Notes under the pieces: generated by a model | Seen by the model: the letters and a program-made list of their open reading frames with translations, nothing else | The model's database searches: none | What the model was told of the DNA's origin: nothing | Part shown: positions 51,938-60,258 of the stretch, piece by piece | Layout of the letters: every line of letters starts with the position of its first letter | Position numbering within the stretch: position 1 is the stretch's first letter | Program-made: the position numbers and the translations under genes | Source of the DNA: TMED14 sp041158165 | Lineage (GTDB): Bacteria; Bacteroidota; Bacteroidia; Flavobacteriales; Schleiferiaceae | Length of the DNA stretch: 64,000 bases | Reading direction: 5' to 3' | NCBI GenBank assembly: GCA_041158165.1 | Contig: JBEBBW010000001.1 | Location: 62,001 to 126,000 of the forward strand

Positions 51938-54182
51938 CCGCCATTGCGGTGGTATTCACAATTTCGCGCACGCTGCACCCAAGCTGCAGCACGTGGGCCG
52001 GGTAGTCCAGTCCGACCAGCAAGGGTCCGACCGCTTCCATACCCGCCATGGACTGCAGCAGCTTGTAGGAAATGTTGGCAGACGACAGCCCGGGGAACAC
52101 AAACACGTTGGGTCCCTTTCCGACCAGGTCGCTGAACGGAAACTGCTCCGCCAGCAATGCGTTGTCCACGGCAAAGTTGGCCTGCATCTCCCCGTCCACG
52201 ATCAAGTCGGGGTCTGACGCACGAATCAAGCGGAGCGCTTCGCGCATTTTGCGCGGAGTTACGCCGTCGCTCGAGCCGAAGTTGGAGTAGCTCAACAGGG
52301 CAACCCGCGGCTGAATGTTCATCTTGCGCACCATCTTCGAGACCTCACACACGATCTGGGCCACGCGCTCTGCGCTAGGGTCCTGGTTGATGGTGGTGTC
52401 GGCAAAAAACTTAGGACCCTGCTTCGTGAGCATGACGTACACGCCGGCCACCGTGGAGCCCGCCTTTTTAGGTCCGAGAATTTCCATAACCGGCCGCACC
52501 GCGCGGGTGTACTTGACCGTCGCTCCGGTGACGTACGCATCGGCATGGCCGCAACGAACCATCATCGGCCCGTAGTAGTCGCGGTTGAACATCAATCGAC
52601 GCGCTTCCTCTCGGCCCACGCCGCGGCGCTGGCGCATCGAGTACAGCAGCTCCGCGTACTCAGCTAAATGGGGTGCTGCGTTGCTGCGCGGGTCAATCAT
52701 GGGCACGTCTTCAAGTCCAAGGTGGTACTCCTCGATCAAGGCCTTGATTTTGGCCACGTCGCCCAGCAGTACGGGCTGGCAAATCCCTTCTTCCATGGCG
52801 ATCTGAGCCGCCTTGAGTACCCGGTAGTGGTCCGCCTCGTTGAACACCACGCGTTTGGGCGCTGACTTGGCCTTTTCCACGGCCAAGCGAATGAATTTGT
52901 CGTCGCGGCCCAGTCGGCTGCGCAGGTCTTCTTCGTAGGCCTCCCAGTTGGTGATGGGTTTTTTGGCGACGCCCGACTCCATAGCTGCGCGAGCCACCGC
53001 CGGCGCCACCGTGTAGATCAAGCGCGGATCAAACGGCTTTGGAATGATGTAGTCGGTGCCAAACGCCAGATTGCGGCTACCGTAGGCGAGGTTGACGATC
53101 TCGGGGACCGCTTCTTTAGCCAGGTCAGCAATCGCCTTCACGGCAGCCAGCTTCATGGCCTCGTTGATCTTCGTAGCGCGCACGTCGAGCGCACCGCGAA
53201 AGATGTACGGAAATCCCAGCACGTTGTTGACTTGGTTCGGATTGTCGCTGCGCCCGGTGGCCATGATGAGGTCCTTGCGCGTTTTAATCGCCACGTCGTA
53301 GTTGATTTCGGGATCCGGATTCGCCAGCGCAAAAACCACGGGATTAGCCGCCATGGACTTAATCATCTCGGGACTCAGAATGTTTCCCTTCGAAAGGCCC
53401 ACAAACACGTCAGCGCCCACCAGGGCGTCGGCCAACGTGCGGTGCTTAGTAGCCCGCTTGAAATCCAATTTTTCGGTGGTCAGGTCATCGCGGCCGTCGT
53501 GAATTACGCCCTTGGAATCACACATAATCAAGTTCTCAGGGGTCACCCCTAAGGCCAGGTAAAGGCGCGCACAACTAATGGCCGACGCGCCCGCTCCATT
53601 GAACACCACGCGCACCTCGCTGAGCTTTTTACCCACCAACTCGGTGGCGTTGAGCAGCGCAGCACCGGTGATGATGGCGGTACCGTGCTGGTCGTCGTGC
53701 ATGATGGGAATATCGAGCTCCTCGCGAAGTCGCTTTTCAATGTAAAAGCAATCGGGCGCCGAAATGTCTTCAAGGTTCACCCCGCCAAACGTGGGGGCAA
53801 GAATTTTAACCGTCTCTACAAACTTGTCCGGGTCTTTGGTGTCGAGCTCAAGGTCAAAAACGTCGATGTCTGCAAAAATTTTGAACAAAACGCCTTTGCC
53901 TTCCATGACTGGCTTCGAAGCGAGGGGACCAATGTCGCCAAGTCCAAGTACGGCCGTTCCGTTGCTGATAACGGCTACGAGGTTTCCTTTGGCGGTGTAG
54001 CGGTACGCGTCTTCGGGGTTTTCAGCGATTTCAAGGCAGGGCTCGGCCACACCCGGTGAATAGGCAATGCTGAGGTCGCGCTGCGAATTCGAAGGTTTTG
54101 TGGGGACCACCTCGACCTTGCCGGGGCGGAGTCCTTCGTGGTATTCTAAAATATCTCGCTTGCGAATCGGCGTCTTTTTCAT
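51903..54182 (-). CDS. maeB: NADP-dependent malic enzyme with C-terminal phosphotransacetylase-like domain
   Basis: 759 residues, the MaeB hybrid length. The N-terminal half shows SIAYSPGVAEPCLEIA, MEGKGVLFKIFADIDVFDLELD, PIMHDDQHGTAIITGAALLNATEL and VFNGAGASAISCARLY (NADP site). The C-terminal third (about 430-759) resembles phosphate acetyltransferase (VFNEADHYRVLKAAQIAMEEGI, FPGLSSANISYKLLQSMAGMEAVGPLLVGL), which in MaeB binds acetyl-CoA as a regulator and is not catalytic. It decarboxylates malate to pyruvate, making NADPH. A GACCTTTG ends five bases before the start. Confidence 0.96.
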   Translation of the reverse strand: MKKTPIRKRDILEYHEGLRPGKVEVVPTKPSNSQRDLSIAYSPGVAEPCLEIAENPEDAYRYTAKGNLVAVISNGTAVLGLGDIGPLASKPVMEGKGVLFKIFADIDVFDLELDTKDPDKFVETVKILAPTFGGVNLEDISAPDCFYIEKRLREELDIPIMHDDQHGTAIITGAALLNATELVGKKLSEVRVVFNGAGASAISCARLYLALGVTPENLIMCDSKGVIHDGRDDLTTEKLDFKRATKHRTLADALVGADVFVGLSKGNILSPEMIKSMAANPVVFALANPDPEINYDVAIKTRKDLIMATGRSDNPNQVNNVLGFPYIFRGALDVRATKINEAMKLAAVKAIADLAKEAVPEIVNLAYGSRNLAFGTDYIIPKPFDPRLIYTVAPAVARAAMESGVAKKPITNWEAYEEDLRSRLGRDDKFIRLAVEKAKSAPKRVVFNEADHYRVLKAAQIAMEEGICQPVLLGDVAKIKALIEEYHLGLEDVPMIDPRSNAAPHLAEYAELLYSMRQRRGVGREEARRLMFNRDYYGPMMVRCGHADAYVTGATVKYTRAVRPVMEILGPKKAGSTVAGVYVMLTKQGPKFFADTTINQDPSAERVAQIVCEVSKMVRKMNIQPRVALLSYSNFGSSDGVTPRKMREALRLIRASDPDLIVDGEMQANFAVDNALLAEQFPFSDLVGKGPNVFVFPGLSSANISYKLLQSMAGMEAVGPLLVGLDYPAHVLQLGCSVREIVNTTAMAVIDAQSREVAG

Positions 54183-54231
54183 AGCTGCAAAGGTCTGCCG
54201 AAATTTAACATTCGAGGAGCTTTACACGACT

Positions 54232-54239
54232 TAACTTTG
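54232..54239 (+). promoter_or_regulatory. -7 element TAACTTTG upstream of the membrane protein gene
   Basis: A perfect TAnnTTTG match, 39 bases before the GTG at 54279. Confidence 0.45.
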
Positions 54240-54278
54240 GGGTAACAAACGGAATCACTCATTTAATCCACATTTAAC

Positions 54279-54713
54279 GTGTACACTGGATTGCTCCACA
54301 GCCACCGCAGCCTCGCCTACCTCTTCTTGCTTGCGGCACTCACGACGGTAGTCCTAGCGCTGATTAACCGCCTTCAAAACAAGCCTACTAGCAAGGCGCT
54401 CAACGGATTAACCCTTGCTACCCTCATCTTCGGTCACCTTCAACTTCTCTTCGGACTCGGTCTTTACTTCGTCGGGCCCTGGTTCGGAATGCTGACCGAA
54501 AACACCGGAGAAGTGATGCGCAACGCCGACCTGCGCCTCTTTGCCGTGGAGCACATTTTGGTGAACCTCATTGGCATTGCGCTCGTGACCGTCGGACGCT
54601 CGCGCTTCAAGAAGCTCGACGTCGACCGCCGCAAGCAGCAGGCCGTGATTGCATACGTTGGACTCGGACTTCTGCTCATCGCGAGCCGTGTGCCCTGGGA
54701 GCGCTTGTTCTAA
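54279..54713 (+). CDS. Small four-helix membrane protein
   Basis: 144 residues starting at a GTG, with four membrane helices (SLAYLFLLAALTTVVLALI, LTLATLIFGHLQLLFGLGLYFVG, HILVNLIGIALVTVG, AVIAYVGLGLLLIA). Histidines occur at the start (LLHSHRSLAYL), in helix 2 (GHLQ) and in helix 3 (VEHIL). Similar Bacteroidota proteins are sometimes called cytochrome B, but haem binding is unproven. Its TAA stop forms the first three bases of the hflX -7 element. Confidence 0.65.
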   Translation: MYTGLLHSHRSLAYLFLLAALTTVVLALINRLQNKPTSKALNGLTLATLIFGHLQLLFGLGLYFVGPWFGMLTENTGEVMRNADLRLFAVEHILVNLIGIALVTVGRSRFKKLDVDRRKQQAVIAYVGLGLLLIASRVPWERLF

Positions 54714-54718
54714 CTTTG
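54711..54718 (+). promoter_or_regulatory. -7 element TAACTTTG of hflX, overlapping a stop codon
   Basis: A perfect TAnnTTTG match, four bases before the hflX ATG. Its TAA is the stop codon of the preceding gene. Confidence 0.55.
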
Positions 54719-54722
54719 CCGC

Positions 54723-55895
54723 ATGATTGATCGGCGACCCCGACAGGGGCCAGAGCGCTGCGTACTCGTTGGCGCCATTACCCGTTTACAGGACGAAACC
54801 AAAGCCCAGGAATACCTGGACGAACTCCGCTTTTTGGCCGACACCGCAGGCGCCGAAACGGTGGCCGTGTTCACCCAGAAACTGGACAAGCCCGACCCTA
54901 CCCTGTTTTTAGGGTCCGGCAAAATGGACGAAATCAAAGCCTACGTCGAGTCTGAAGACATCGACCTCATTGTTTTTGACGACGAACTCACGCCGTCGCA
55001 GCTGAAAAACATCGAGCGCCTCTTTGAGCGCAAAGTGATGGACCGCACCAACCTCATCCTCGACATTTTTGCGGCCCGCGCCCAAACGTCCTATGCCCGC
55101 ACTCAGGTAGAGCTGGCCCAGTACGAGTACCTGCTGCCCCGACTGACGCGCATGTGGACCCACCTGGAGCGCCAAAAGGGCGGCATTGGAATGCGGGGTC
55201 CCGGTGAAACCCAAATTGAGACCGACCGCCGCATCATCAAGCAAAAGATTGCGCACCTCAAAGAAAAACTGACCGTCATCGACCGCCAGATGGCCACCCA
55301 ACGGGGCAACCGCGGCGCCCTGGTGCGCATTGCCCTGATCGGCTACACCAACGTGGGCAAATCCACACTCATGAACGCCCTGAGCAAGAGCGAAGTGCTG
55401 GCCGAAAACAAATTGTTTGCGACCCTCGACACCACGGTGCGCAAGGTCGTGATCGGCAACCTGCCGTTCCTGCTGACCGATACCGTGGGCTTCATCCGGA
55501 AGCTGCCGACGCAGCTGGTTGAATCGTTTAAATCGACGCTCGACGAGGTGCGCGAAGCCGACATTTTGCTTCACGTGGTCGACGTGGCCCACCCCAACTA
55601 CGAGGACCACATGGAATCCGTGGCCGGAATCCTACAGGAACTGGGCTGCCAAGACACACCCCAAATCGTGGTGTTCAACAAAATCGACGCGTGGCAGGCT
55701 CCGACCGACGACGACGGACGCCCCGCGGGCAGCCTCGACGAGCTCAAATCTGCGTGGGTACGCCGCACCCAGGGACAGTGCGCCTTCATCAGCGCGCTGC
55801 ACAAGGACCAGTTTGACGCCCTTCGTGAGATGATTTACCGCAACGCCGCTACGATCCACGCGGCCCGCTTCCCGTTTGACACCTACCTCTACTAA
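54723..55895 (+). CDS. hflX: Ribosome-associated GTPase HflX
   Basis: 390 residues. The N-terminal domain includes LFLGSGKMDEIKAYVESEDIDLIVFDDELTPSQLKNIE and the Gly-rich RQKGGIGMRGPGETQIETDRR; the G domain has IALIGYTNVGKSTLMNAL, LTDTVGFIRKLPTQLVESFKSTL and FNKIDAW. HflX splits stalled or hibernating 70S ribosomes under stress. An in-frame GTG was not needed; the promoter four bases upstream fixes the start. Confidence 0.95.
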   Translation: MIDRRPRQGPERCVLVGAITRLQDETKAQEYLDELRFLADTAGAETVAVFTQKLDKPDPTLFLGSGKMDEIKAYVESEDIDLIVFDDELTPSQLKNIERLFERKVMDRTNLILDIFAARAQTSYARTQVELAQYEYLLPRLTRMWTHLERQKGGIGMRGPGETQIETDRRIIKQKIAHLKEKLTVIDRQMATQRGNRGALVRIALIGYTNVGKSTLMNALSKSEVLAENKLFATLDTTVRKVVIGNLPFLLTDTVGFIRKLPTQLVESFKSTLDEVREADILLHVVDVAHPNYEDHMESVAGILQELGCQDTPQIVVFNKIDAWQAPTDDDGRPAGSLDELKSAWVRRTQGQCAFISALHKDQFDALREMIYRNAATIHAARFPFDTYLY

Positions 55896-55900
55896 CCTTG

Positions 55901-55918
55901 GCGCGGAACGCTCCGCGC
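55901..55918. other. 7-bp inverted repeat abutting the radical SAM promoter
   Basis: GCGCGGA and TCCGCGC are perfect inverted arms around ACGC. The right arm ends one base before the TACCTTTG element. There is no T-run, so it looks more like an operator or processing site than a terminator. Confidence 0.45.
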
Positions 55919-55926
55919 TACCTTTG
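55919..55926 (+). promoter_or_regulatory. -7 element TACCTTTG of the radical SAM gene
   Basis: A perfect TAnnTTTG match, four bases (CCCC) before the ATG at 55931. Confidence 0.6.
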
Positions 55927-55930
55927 CCCC

Positions 55931-57277
55931 ATGCAGTCCCGCAGCCTTGACTTCGCCCCGGAACACCCGCTGTTTCGATCGCGCCCCATCGAGCACCCCG
56001 CTGAAGTTCCTTTTGCGCTGGTCGCCGATGCCGAGGGCAATATCGAAGAGCACCCCCAGCTGCGCTGCATGGGCCGCACCGGCAACGACTTGGTCGCGCT
56101 GCGCCCCGAGGACTTTATTCCGCTGCCCGAAGGCTCTGAGTTTTTTGCGCTGCCCGGCCGCAAGCCACTGGGCTGGAACCCTGAAACCCAGCAGTCCGAG
56201 CTCATGGACGGCGACGCAGTAGCCGCATTCGTGAGCCCTGCCCACACCCAAACCTACCTGGCCGCCTACGAAAAACAGGGGCCGGCGCCCATTTTGCCGC
56301 TCTACGCCTACACCGCCCTGGGTTGGTTTGACGGGCGATTTTGGACGACCGCCGTGCGCGTCGATCCCGACCTGCGCCAAGACGTCAGCCAGTTCCATGC
56401 CCCCATGATCGGGGGGGCAGTGGACCGCATGAAAAAGCGCTTCCCCGACAACCGCCTGGTGGAGCACCTTGCCACGCAGTGCGCCGGGAGCTACCAGTGC
56501 CGCGCCGCCCAAAACTTCTTCTTGGAGCGCTGGGAACTGCCCATTCCCTCGTCGCCCGCCTGCAACGCGACTTGCCTCGGCTGCATTTCGCTGCAAGAAG
56601 ACGAGGACGTGTCGAGCGCCCACTTTCGCTTAAAATTCATCCCTGACCCCCAGGAGATTGCCGACATTGCGCTGCACCACCTCGAGCAGGCCCCATACCC
56701 CGTCATGTCGTTTGGCCAAGGATGCGAGGGCGAACCCTTGCTGGTGGCCGACACGCTGGCCGAGGCGATGCGCCGCGTGCGCGCCGTGACCGACCGCGGA
56801 ATTTTCAACATCAACACCAACGGATCGCGCCCCGACGACGTGGCCAAGCTTTGCGAGGCCGGACTGCGCAGCATCCGCGTGAGTATGAATTCCGCCCAAA
56901 AAGACTGGTACACCGGCTACTACCTGCCGCGGAACTACGAATTCGAGGCCCTCGCCCAGAGCCTGAAGGTCGTGCGCCAGCACGGCGGATGGGCGAGCAT
57001 CAACTACTTTGTGTTCCCCGGCTGCACCGACACGCCCGCCGAGTGGGACGCGCTGCAGCGCCTCATCGAAGCGACCGACCTGAGCATGATTCAGTGGCGG
57101 AACTTCAACATCGACCCCGACTGGTACTTCAAAAAGCTGCGCAAGCAGCCCGACGGCAACCCGTTTGGCGTCCTCGAACTGATGCACCGCGTACGCGAAA
57201 AGTACCCCCATATCGCCTACGGCTACTTTAACCCGGCGGCCGAAACCCAGGCCTACTACAACGCGAAGCGATCATGA
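55931..57277 (+). CDS. Radical SAM protein, unknown function
   Basis: 448 residues from the ATG at 55931; the frame open from 55898 crosses the promoter. The N-terminal 180 residues are unfamiliar (DFIPLPEGSEFFALPGRKPLGWNPE, GWFDGRFWTTAVRVDPD). The radical SAM cluster motif is CNATCLGC (CxxxCxxC), followed by VMSFGQGCEGEPLL and GIFNINTNGSRPDDVAKLCEAGLRSIRVSMNS. Both are standard for the radical SAM barrel. TIM-barrel residues continue to QWRNFNIDPDWY. The substrate is unknown. It overlaps the methyltransferase-like gene by 4 bp, hinting at an RNA or protein modification role (inference). Confidence 0.83.
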   Translation: MQSRSLDFAPEHPLFRSRPIEHPAEVPFALVADAEGNIEEHPQLRCMGRTGNDLVALRPEDFIPLPEGSEFFALPGRKPLGWNPETQQSELMDGDAVAAFVSPAHTQTYLAAYEKQGPAPILPLYAYTALGWFDGRFWTTAVRVDPDLRQDVSQFHAPMIGGAVDRMKKRFPDNRLVEHLATQCAGSYQCRAAQNFFLERWELPIPSSPACNATCLGCISLQEDEDVSSAHFRLKFIPDPQEIADIALHHLEQAPYPVMSFGQGCEGEPLLVADTLAEAMRRVRAVTDRGIFNINTNGSRPDDVAKLCEAGLRSIRVSMNSAQKDWYTGYYLPRNYEFEALAQSLKVVRQHGGWASINYFVFPGCTDTPAEWDALQRLIEATDLSMIQWRNFNIDPDWYFKKLRKQPDGNPFGVLELMHRVREKYPHIAYGYFNPAAETQAYYNAKRS

Positions 57278-58149
57278 GCCTGCGCATCGACGTGGCCATT
57301 GCGCCCTGGACCGACTACGAACTGATCGACAGCGGCAACTTCGCCAAGCTCGAGCGCTTTGGCCGCCAAACCCTGTGGCGCCCAGAGCCCCAAGCGGTGT
57401 GGACGCCTTCTCTTTCGCCCGCCGAATGGTCGAAGCGCGCCGACGCCCACTTCACACGGTCCAAGCAAAATCCCGAGTCGGGCGACTGGTCGCTCAAGCC
57501 CGGAACCGCCGCTCAATGGCCCCTGACCTACGACCTGCGCGGAACCCAGCTTCATTTTGACCTGGAGCGCACGGCCTTTAAGCACCTCGGAATCTTTCCC
57601 GAGCAGGCGACCAACTGGGAATGGATTTTTGACCAAGTGGCCGTCACCGGAGCCGACTCAAAAGTGCTCAACCTCTTTGCCTACACGGGCGGAGCTAGCC
57701 TAGCAGCCCGCGCCGCCGGCGCCGACACCACCCACGTGGATTCCGTCCGCAAGGTGGTCGACTGGGGCCGCCGCAACATGGACGCCAGCGGCCTCGACGG
57801 CATTCGCTGGGTGGTCGAAGACGCCGCCGCCTTCGTGCGCCGCGAAGTCAAGCGCGGCAAGACCTACCAGGGCATTTTGCTGGATCCTCCGGCCTACGGC
57901 CGCGGACCCGCCGGCGAAAAATGGGTGCTCGAAGAGCAAATCGACGACCTACTGCGCGACTGCGCGGCCCTGCTTGCGCCGGGCGGATTCCTCGCCCTCA
58001 ATCTGTACAGCATGGGCCTGAGCGCTGTGGTCGCCCACACGCTCATCAGCCAGCACTTCAAGCGCGAGCCCGAACTGCTCGAGCTCGCCGTGGCCGACTC
58101 GTTTGGCAAGGTGCTTCCGCTGGGGACGGTGGCGCGGTTGAGCGCGTAG
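57274..58149 (+). CDS. Class I SAM-dependent methyltransferase, RlmI-like
   Basis: 291 residues. KVLNLFAYTGGASLAARAAGADTTHVDSVRKVVDWGRRNMDASG is the AdoMet-binding motif of the RlmI/RlmK-like rRNA methyltransferases, and GILLDPPAYGRGPAGEKWVLEEQIDDLL supplies the DPPxYG catalytic motif. An N-terminal PUA domain is missing, so the RNA target is uncertain. The start overlaps the radical SAM gene (ATGA). The last codons lie in the first unit of the repeat cluster. Confidence 0.85.
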   Translation: MSLRIDVAIAPWTDYELIDSGNFAKLERFGRQTLWRPEPQAVWTPSLSPAEWSKRADAHFTRSKQNPESGDWSLKPGTAAQWPLTYDLRGTQLHFDLERTAFKHLGIFPEQATNWEWIFDQVAVTGADSKVLNLFAYTGGASLAARAAGADTTHVDSVRKVVDWGRRNMDASGLDGIRWVVEDAAAFVRREVKRGKTYQGILLDPPAYGRGPAGEKWVLEEQIDDLLRDCAALLAPGGFLALNLYSMGLSAVVAHTLISQHFKREPELLELAVADSFGKVLPLGTVARLSA

Positions 58150-58421
58150 TTCGTTGCTTGACCTGCGACGGTCTTCGCACCGAACTTCGCTTTACTTATT
58201 AATAAATACTAAAAACCCGAAGGTGGTGCACCCGCCGATGAGGGCGCGTAGTTCGTTGCTCGACCACACTAATCAATGAGCGAAACTTGGTGCACAGACC
58301 GTGGCAGGTCGAGCGCCAAGCGGAGCTACTGGCAGGTCCAGAACCATACAAATCAATGTGCGAAACTTGGTGCGAAGACCGTTGCAGGTCAAGCGCCAAG
58401 CGGAGCTACTGGCAGGTCCAG
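58142..58421. repeat. Intergenic repeat cluster: two direct ~80-bp units plus two inverted partial copies
   Basis: Units A (58263-58342) and B (58343-58421) align with 5 mismatches over the 71 bases starting AATCAATG. An inverted copy C (about 58146-58190) matches the middle of the unit (29 of 33 bases over the CGAAGACC-containing core). A short inverted copy D is at about 58248-58266. GCGCGTAGTTCGTTGCT occurs at both 58142 and 58244. An AT-rich stretch (58191-58218) separates C from the rest. The cluster overlaps the 3' ends of both convergent flanking genes and fills the gap between them. Confidence 0.8.
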
Positions 58422-58666
58422 GTCGTCACCTGCGTCGCCGTCACGCCACCCATATCGAGGGTTTGGGTGAAGGGGCCGGCGAGGACGGAATCCACTTCAG
58501 TTCCACACAGTTCGAGCGGACCAATGGGCACCGTAACGGGCTGCTCGCCGGGAATCGTCGTCACCTGAGATGCTTCGCACTCCAGGCAGGTGTTTTCAGG
58601 TTCACAGGCGATCAACAGGGCTGTTGAAGCTAGCGCGAAGCCAGCTAAGCGAAGGGTCTTTTTCAT
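58406..58666 (-). CDS. Small cysteine-containing lipoprotein, unknown
   Basis: 86 residues. The lipoprotein signal ends in STALLIACEPEN. The mature part (about 66 residues) has four further cysteines (NTCLECEA, LELCGTE, TTWTCQ) that could form two disulfides. No family is recognised. The last 16 bases lie inside repeat unit B, so the C-terminus may have been reshaped by the repeat. Its start overlaps the end of the acyl-CoA dehydrogenase gene by 4 bp. Confidence 0.65.
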   Translation of the reverse strand: MKKTLRLAGFALASTALLIACEPENTCLECEASQVTTIPGEQPVTVPIGPLELCGTEVDSVLAGPFTQTLDMGGVTATQVTTWTCQ

Positions 58667-59847
58667 GACTTGAATGCGTTGAGGCCGGTTACGTCCATGC
58701 CGGTGATAAGCAAGTGAATGTCGTGGGTACCCTCATACGTCACCACCGACTCGAGGTTCATCATGTGGCGCATGATGGGGTAATCGCCGGTGATGCCCAT
58801 TCCGCCCAGCATTTGGCGCGCTTCGCGGGCAATGTCCAGGGCCATGGCTACATTGTTGCGCTTGGCCATCGAAATCATGGCAGTGGTGGCGCGGCCTTCG
58901 TTCTTGAGCTGGCCAAGGCGCAGCGTCAGCAACTGAGCCTTCGTGATCTCGGTGATCATCTCGGCCAACTTCTTTTGCTGCAGCTGGAATCCGCCGATGG
59001 GGCGGTCAAACTGAATGCGCTCCTTGCTGTAGCGCAGGGCGGTGTCGTAGCAATCCATGGCCGCACCGAGGGCGCCCCAAGCGATGCCGTAGCGGGCGGA
59101 ATCCAAGCAACCCAGCGGAGCGCCGAGGCCCGACTTGTTGGGCAAAAGGTTGGCTTTGGGAACCTTTACGTTGTCAAACACGAGCTCGCCGGTGGCTGAA
59201 GCCCGCAGCGACCACTTATTGTGGGTTTCAGGGGTGGTGAAGCCCTCCATTCCGCGCTCCACGATGACGCCTTGAATGCGGCCCGACTCGTCCTTGGCCC
59301 AGACCACGGCCACGTCGCAGAACGGCGCGTTCGAGATCCACATTTTGGCGCCGTTGAGCAGGTAATGGTCGCCCATATCCTTGATGTTGGTCACCATTCC
59401 GCCCGGATTCGAGCCAAAATTGGGCTCGGTCAAACCGAAGCTGCCCAGCCACTCGCCGTTGGCGAGCTTGGGAAGGTACTTGCGGCGCTGCTCCTCGTTG
59501 CCGTACGCGTAGATCGGGTACATCACCAACGAACTCTGCACCGAGCAGGTCGAACGGATTCCGCTGTCTCCGCGCTCGATTTCCATCATCATCAGGCCAT
59601 ACGAAATTTGGTCGAGGCCGGCACCGCCGTACTCCGCGGGGATGTAGGGCCCGAAGGCGCCCACCTCGGCGAGGCCCTTGACCAGGTGCTTCGGGAACTC
59701 CGCGCGCTGGGCGTAGTCCTCGATGACCGGCGTCACGTCGCGCTTGACCCACTCACGGGTCGCTTCGCGCACCATTTTGTGCTCCTCGGTAAGGAGCTCG
59801 TCCATCAGGTAGTAGTCGGGGTGTTCGTACAAATCCGCACGCATCAT
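58663..59847 (-). CDS. Acyl-CoA dehydrogenase, glutaryl-CoA dehydrogenase-like
   Basis: 394 residues from the ATG at 59847 (59844 also possible); the open frame to 59886 contains the TACCTTTG promoter, so it is rejected. GSFGLTEPNFGSNPGGMVT, KMWISNAPFCDVAVVWAK, RIQFDRPIGGFQLQQKKLAEM and the catalytic-glutamate region SVVTYEGTHDIHLLITGMDVTGLNAF resemble GcdH, which oxidatively decarboxylates glutaryl-CoA in lysine or tryptophan breakdown. Other short-chain dehydrogenases cannot be excluded. No electron-transfer partner gene is nearby. Confidence 0.88.
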   Translation of the reverse strand: MMRADLYEHPDYYLMDELLTEEHKMVREATREWVKRDVTPVIEDYAQRAEFPKHLVKGLAEVGAFGPYIPAEYGGAGLDQISYGLMMMEIERGDSGIRSTCSVQSSLVMYPIYAYGNEEQRRKYLPKLANGEWLGSFGLTEPNFGSNPGGMVTNIKDMGDHYLLNGAKMWISNAPFCDVAVVWAKDESGRIQGVIVERGMEGFTTPETHNKWSLRASATGELVFDNVKVPKANLLPNKSGLGAPLGCLDSARYGIAWGALGAAMDCYDTALRYSKERIQFDRPIGGFQLQQKKLAEMITEITKAQLLTLRLGQLKNEGRATTAMISMAKRNNVAMALDIAREARQMLGGMGITGDYPIMRHMMNLESVVTYEGTHDIHLLITGMDVTGLNAFKS

Positions 59848-59870
59848 CAAGGGGTTTTTGAAGTAGGTTC

Positions 59871-59878
59871 CAAAGGTA
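59871..59878 (-). promoter_or_regulatory. -7 element TACCTTTG of the acyl-CoA dehydrogenase gene
   Basis: A perfect TAnnTTTG match on the minus strand, 23 bases before the ATG at 59847. Confidence 0.5.
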
Positions 59879-59910
59879 CAAACCAAGTTCGCGCCGTTCT
59901 GTTTAACCGG

Positions 59911-60258
59911 CTACTTTAGCTTAGCGTTGTTCGCGTGCCGGTCCTTGTCGCGCGCGCCCTTGGCGGCCATGCGGCGGTCAAAAGCGGCCTGCAGGTCAGT
60001 ACCCGTTTGATTCGCCAAGCACAGCGTCACAAAAAGCACGTCCGCCAGCTCCTCACCCAAGTCCTTGGCCTTGTCGGACTCTTTCTCGGACTGTTCACCG
60101 TAGCGCCGAGCGATGATGCGGGCCACCTCGCCGACCTCTTCGCTGAGCTGGGCCATGTTGGTCAGCTCGTTAAAGTAGCGCACACCAAAATCCTTAATCC
60201 ATTGATCTACTTCAGCTTGCAGGGCGCCCACGGGCAGATTGGCATCAAACGTCATCAT
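59911..60258 (-). CDS. MazG-like nucleotide pyrophosphohydrolase
   Basis: 115 residues, all helical. AQLSEEVGEVARIIARRYG and DLGEELADVLFVTLCLANQTG give the EExxE and ExxD metal-binding pattern of single-domain MazG proteins. They hydrolyse (d)NTPs to monophosphates as house-cleaning enzymes. The C-terminus is basic and Asn/Lys-rich. The start overlaps dtd by 4 bp, and dtd overlaps rsgA by 4 bp, giving one operon. Confidence 0.9.
   Translation of the reverse strand: MMTFDANLPVGALQAEVDQWIKDFGVRYFNELTNMAQLSEEVGEVARIIARRYGEQSEKESDKAKDLGEELADVLFVTLCLANQTGTDLQAAFDRRMAAKGARDKDRHANNAKLK

Noticed and set aside
55901..55918. Inverted repeat as an hflX terminator
   Set aside because: There is no T-run; it is followed at once by a promoter element.
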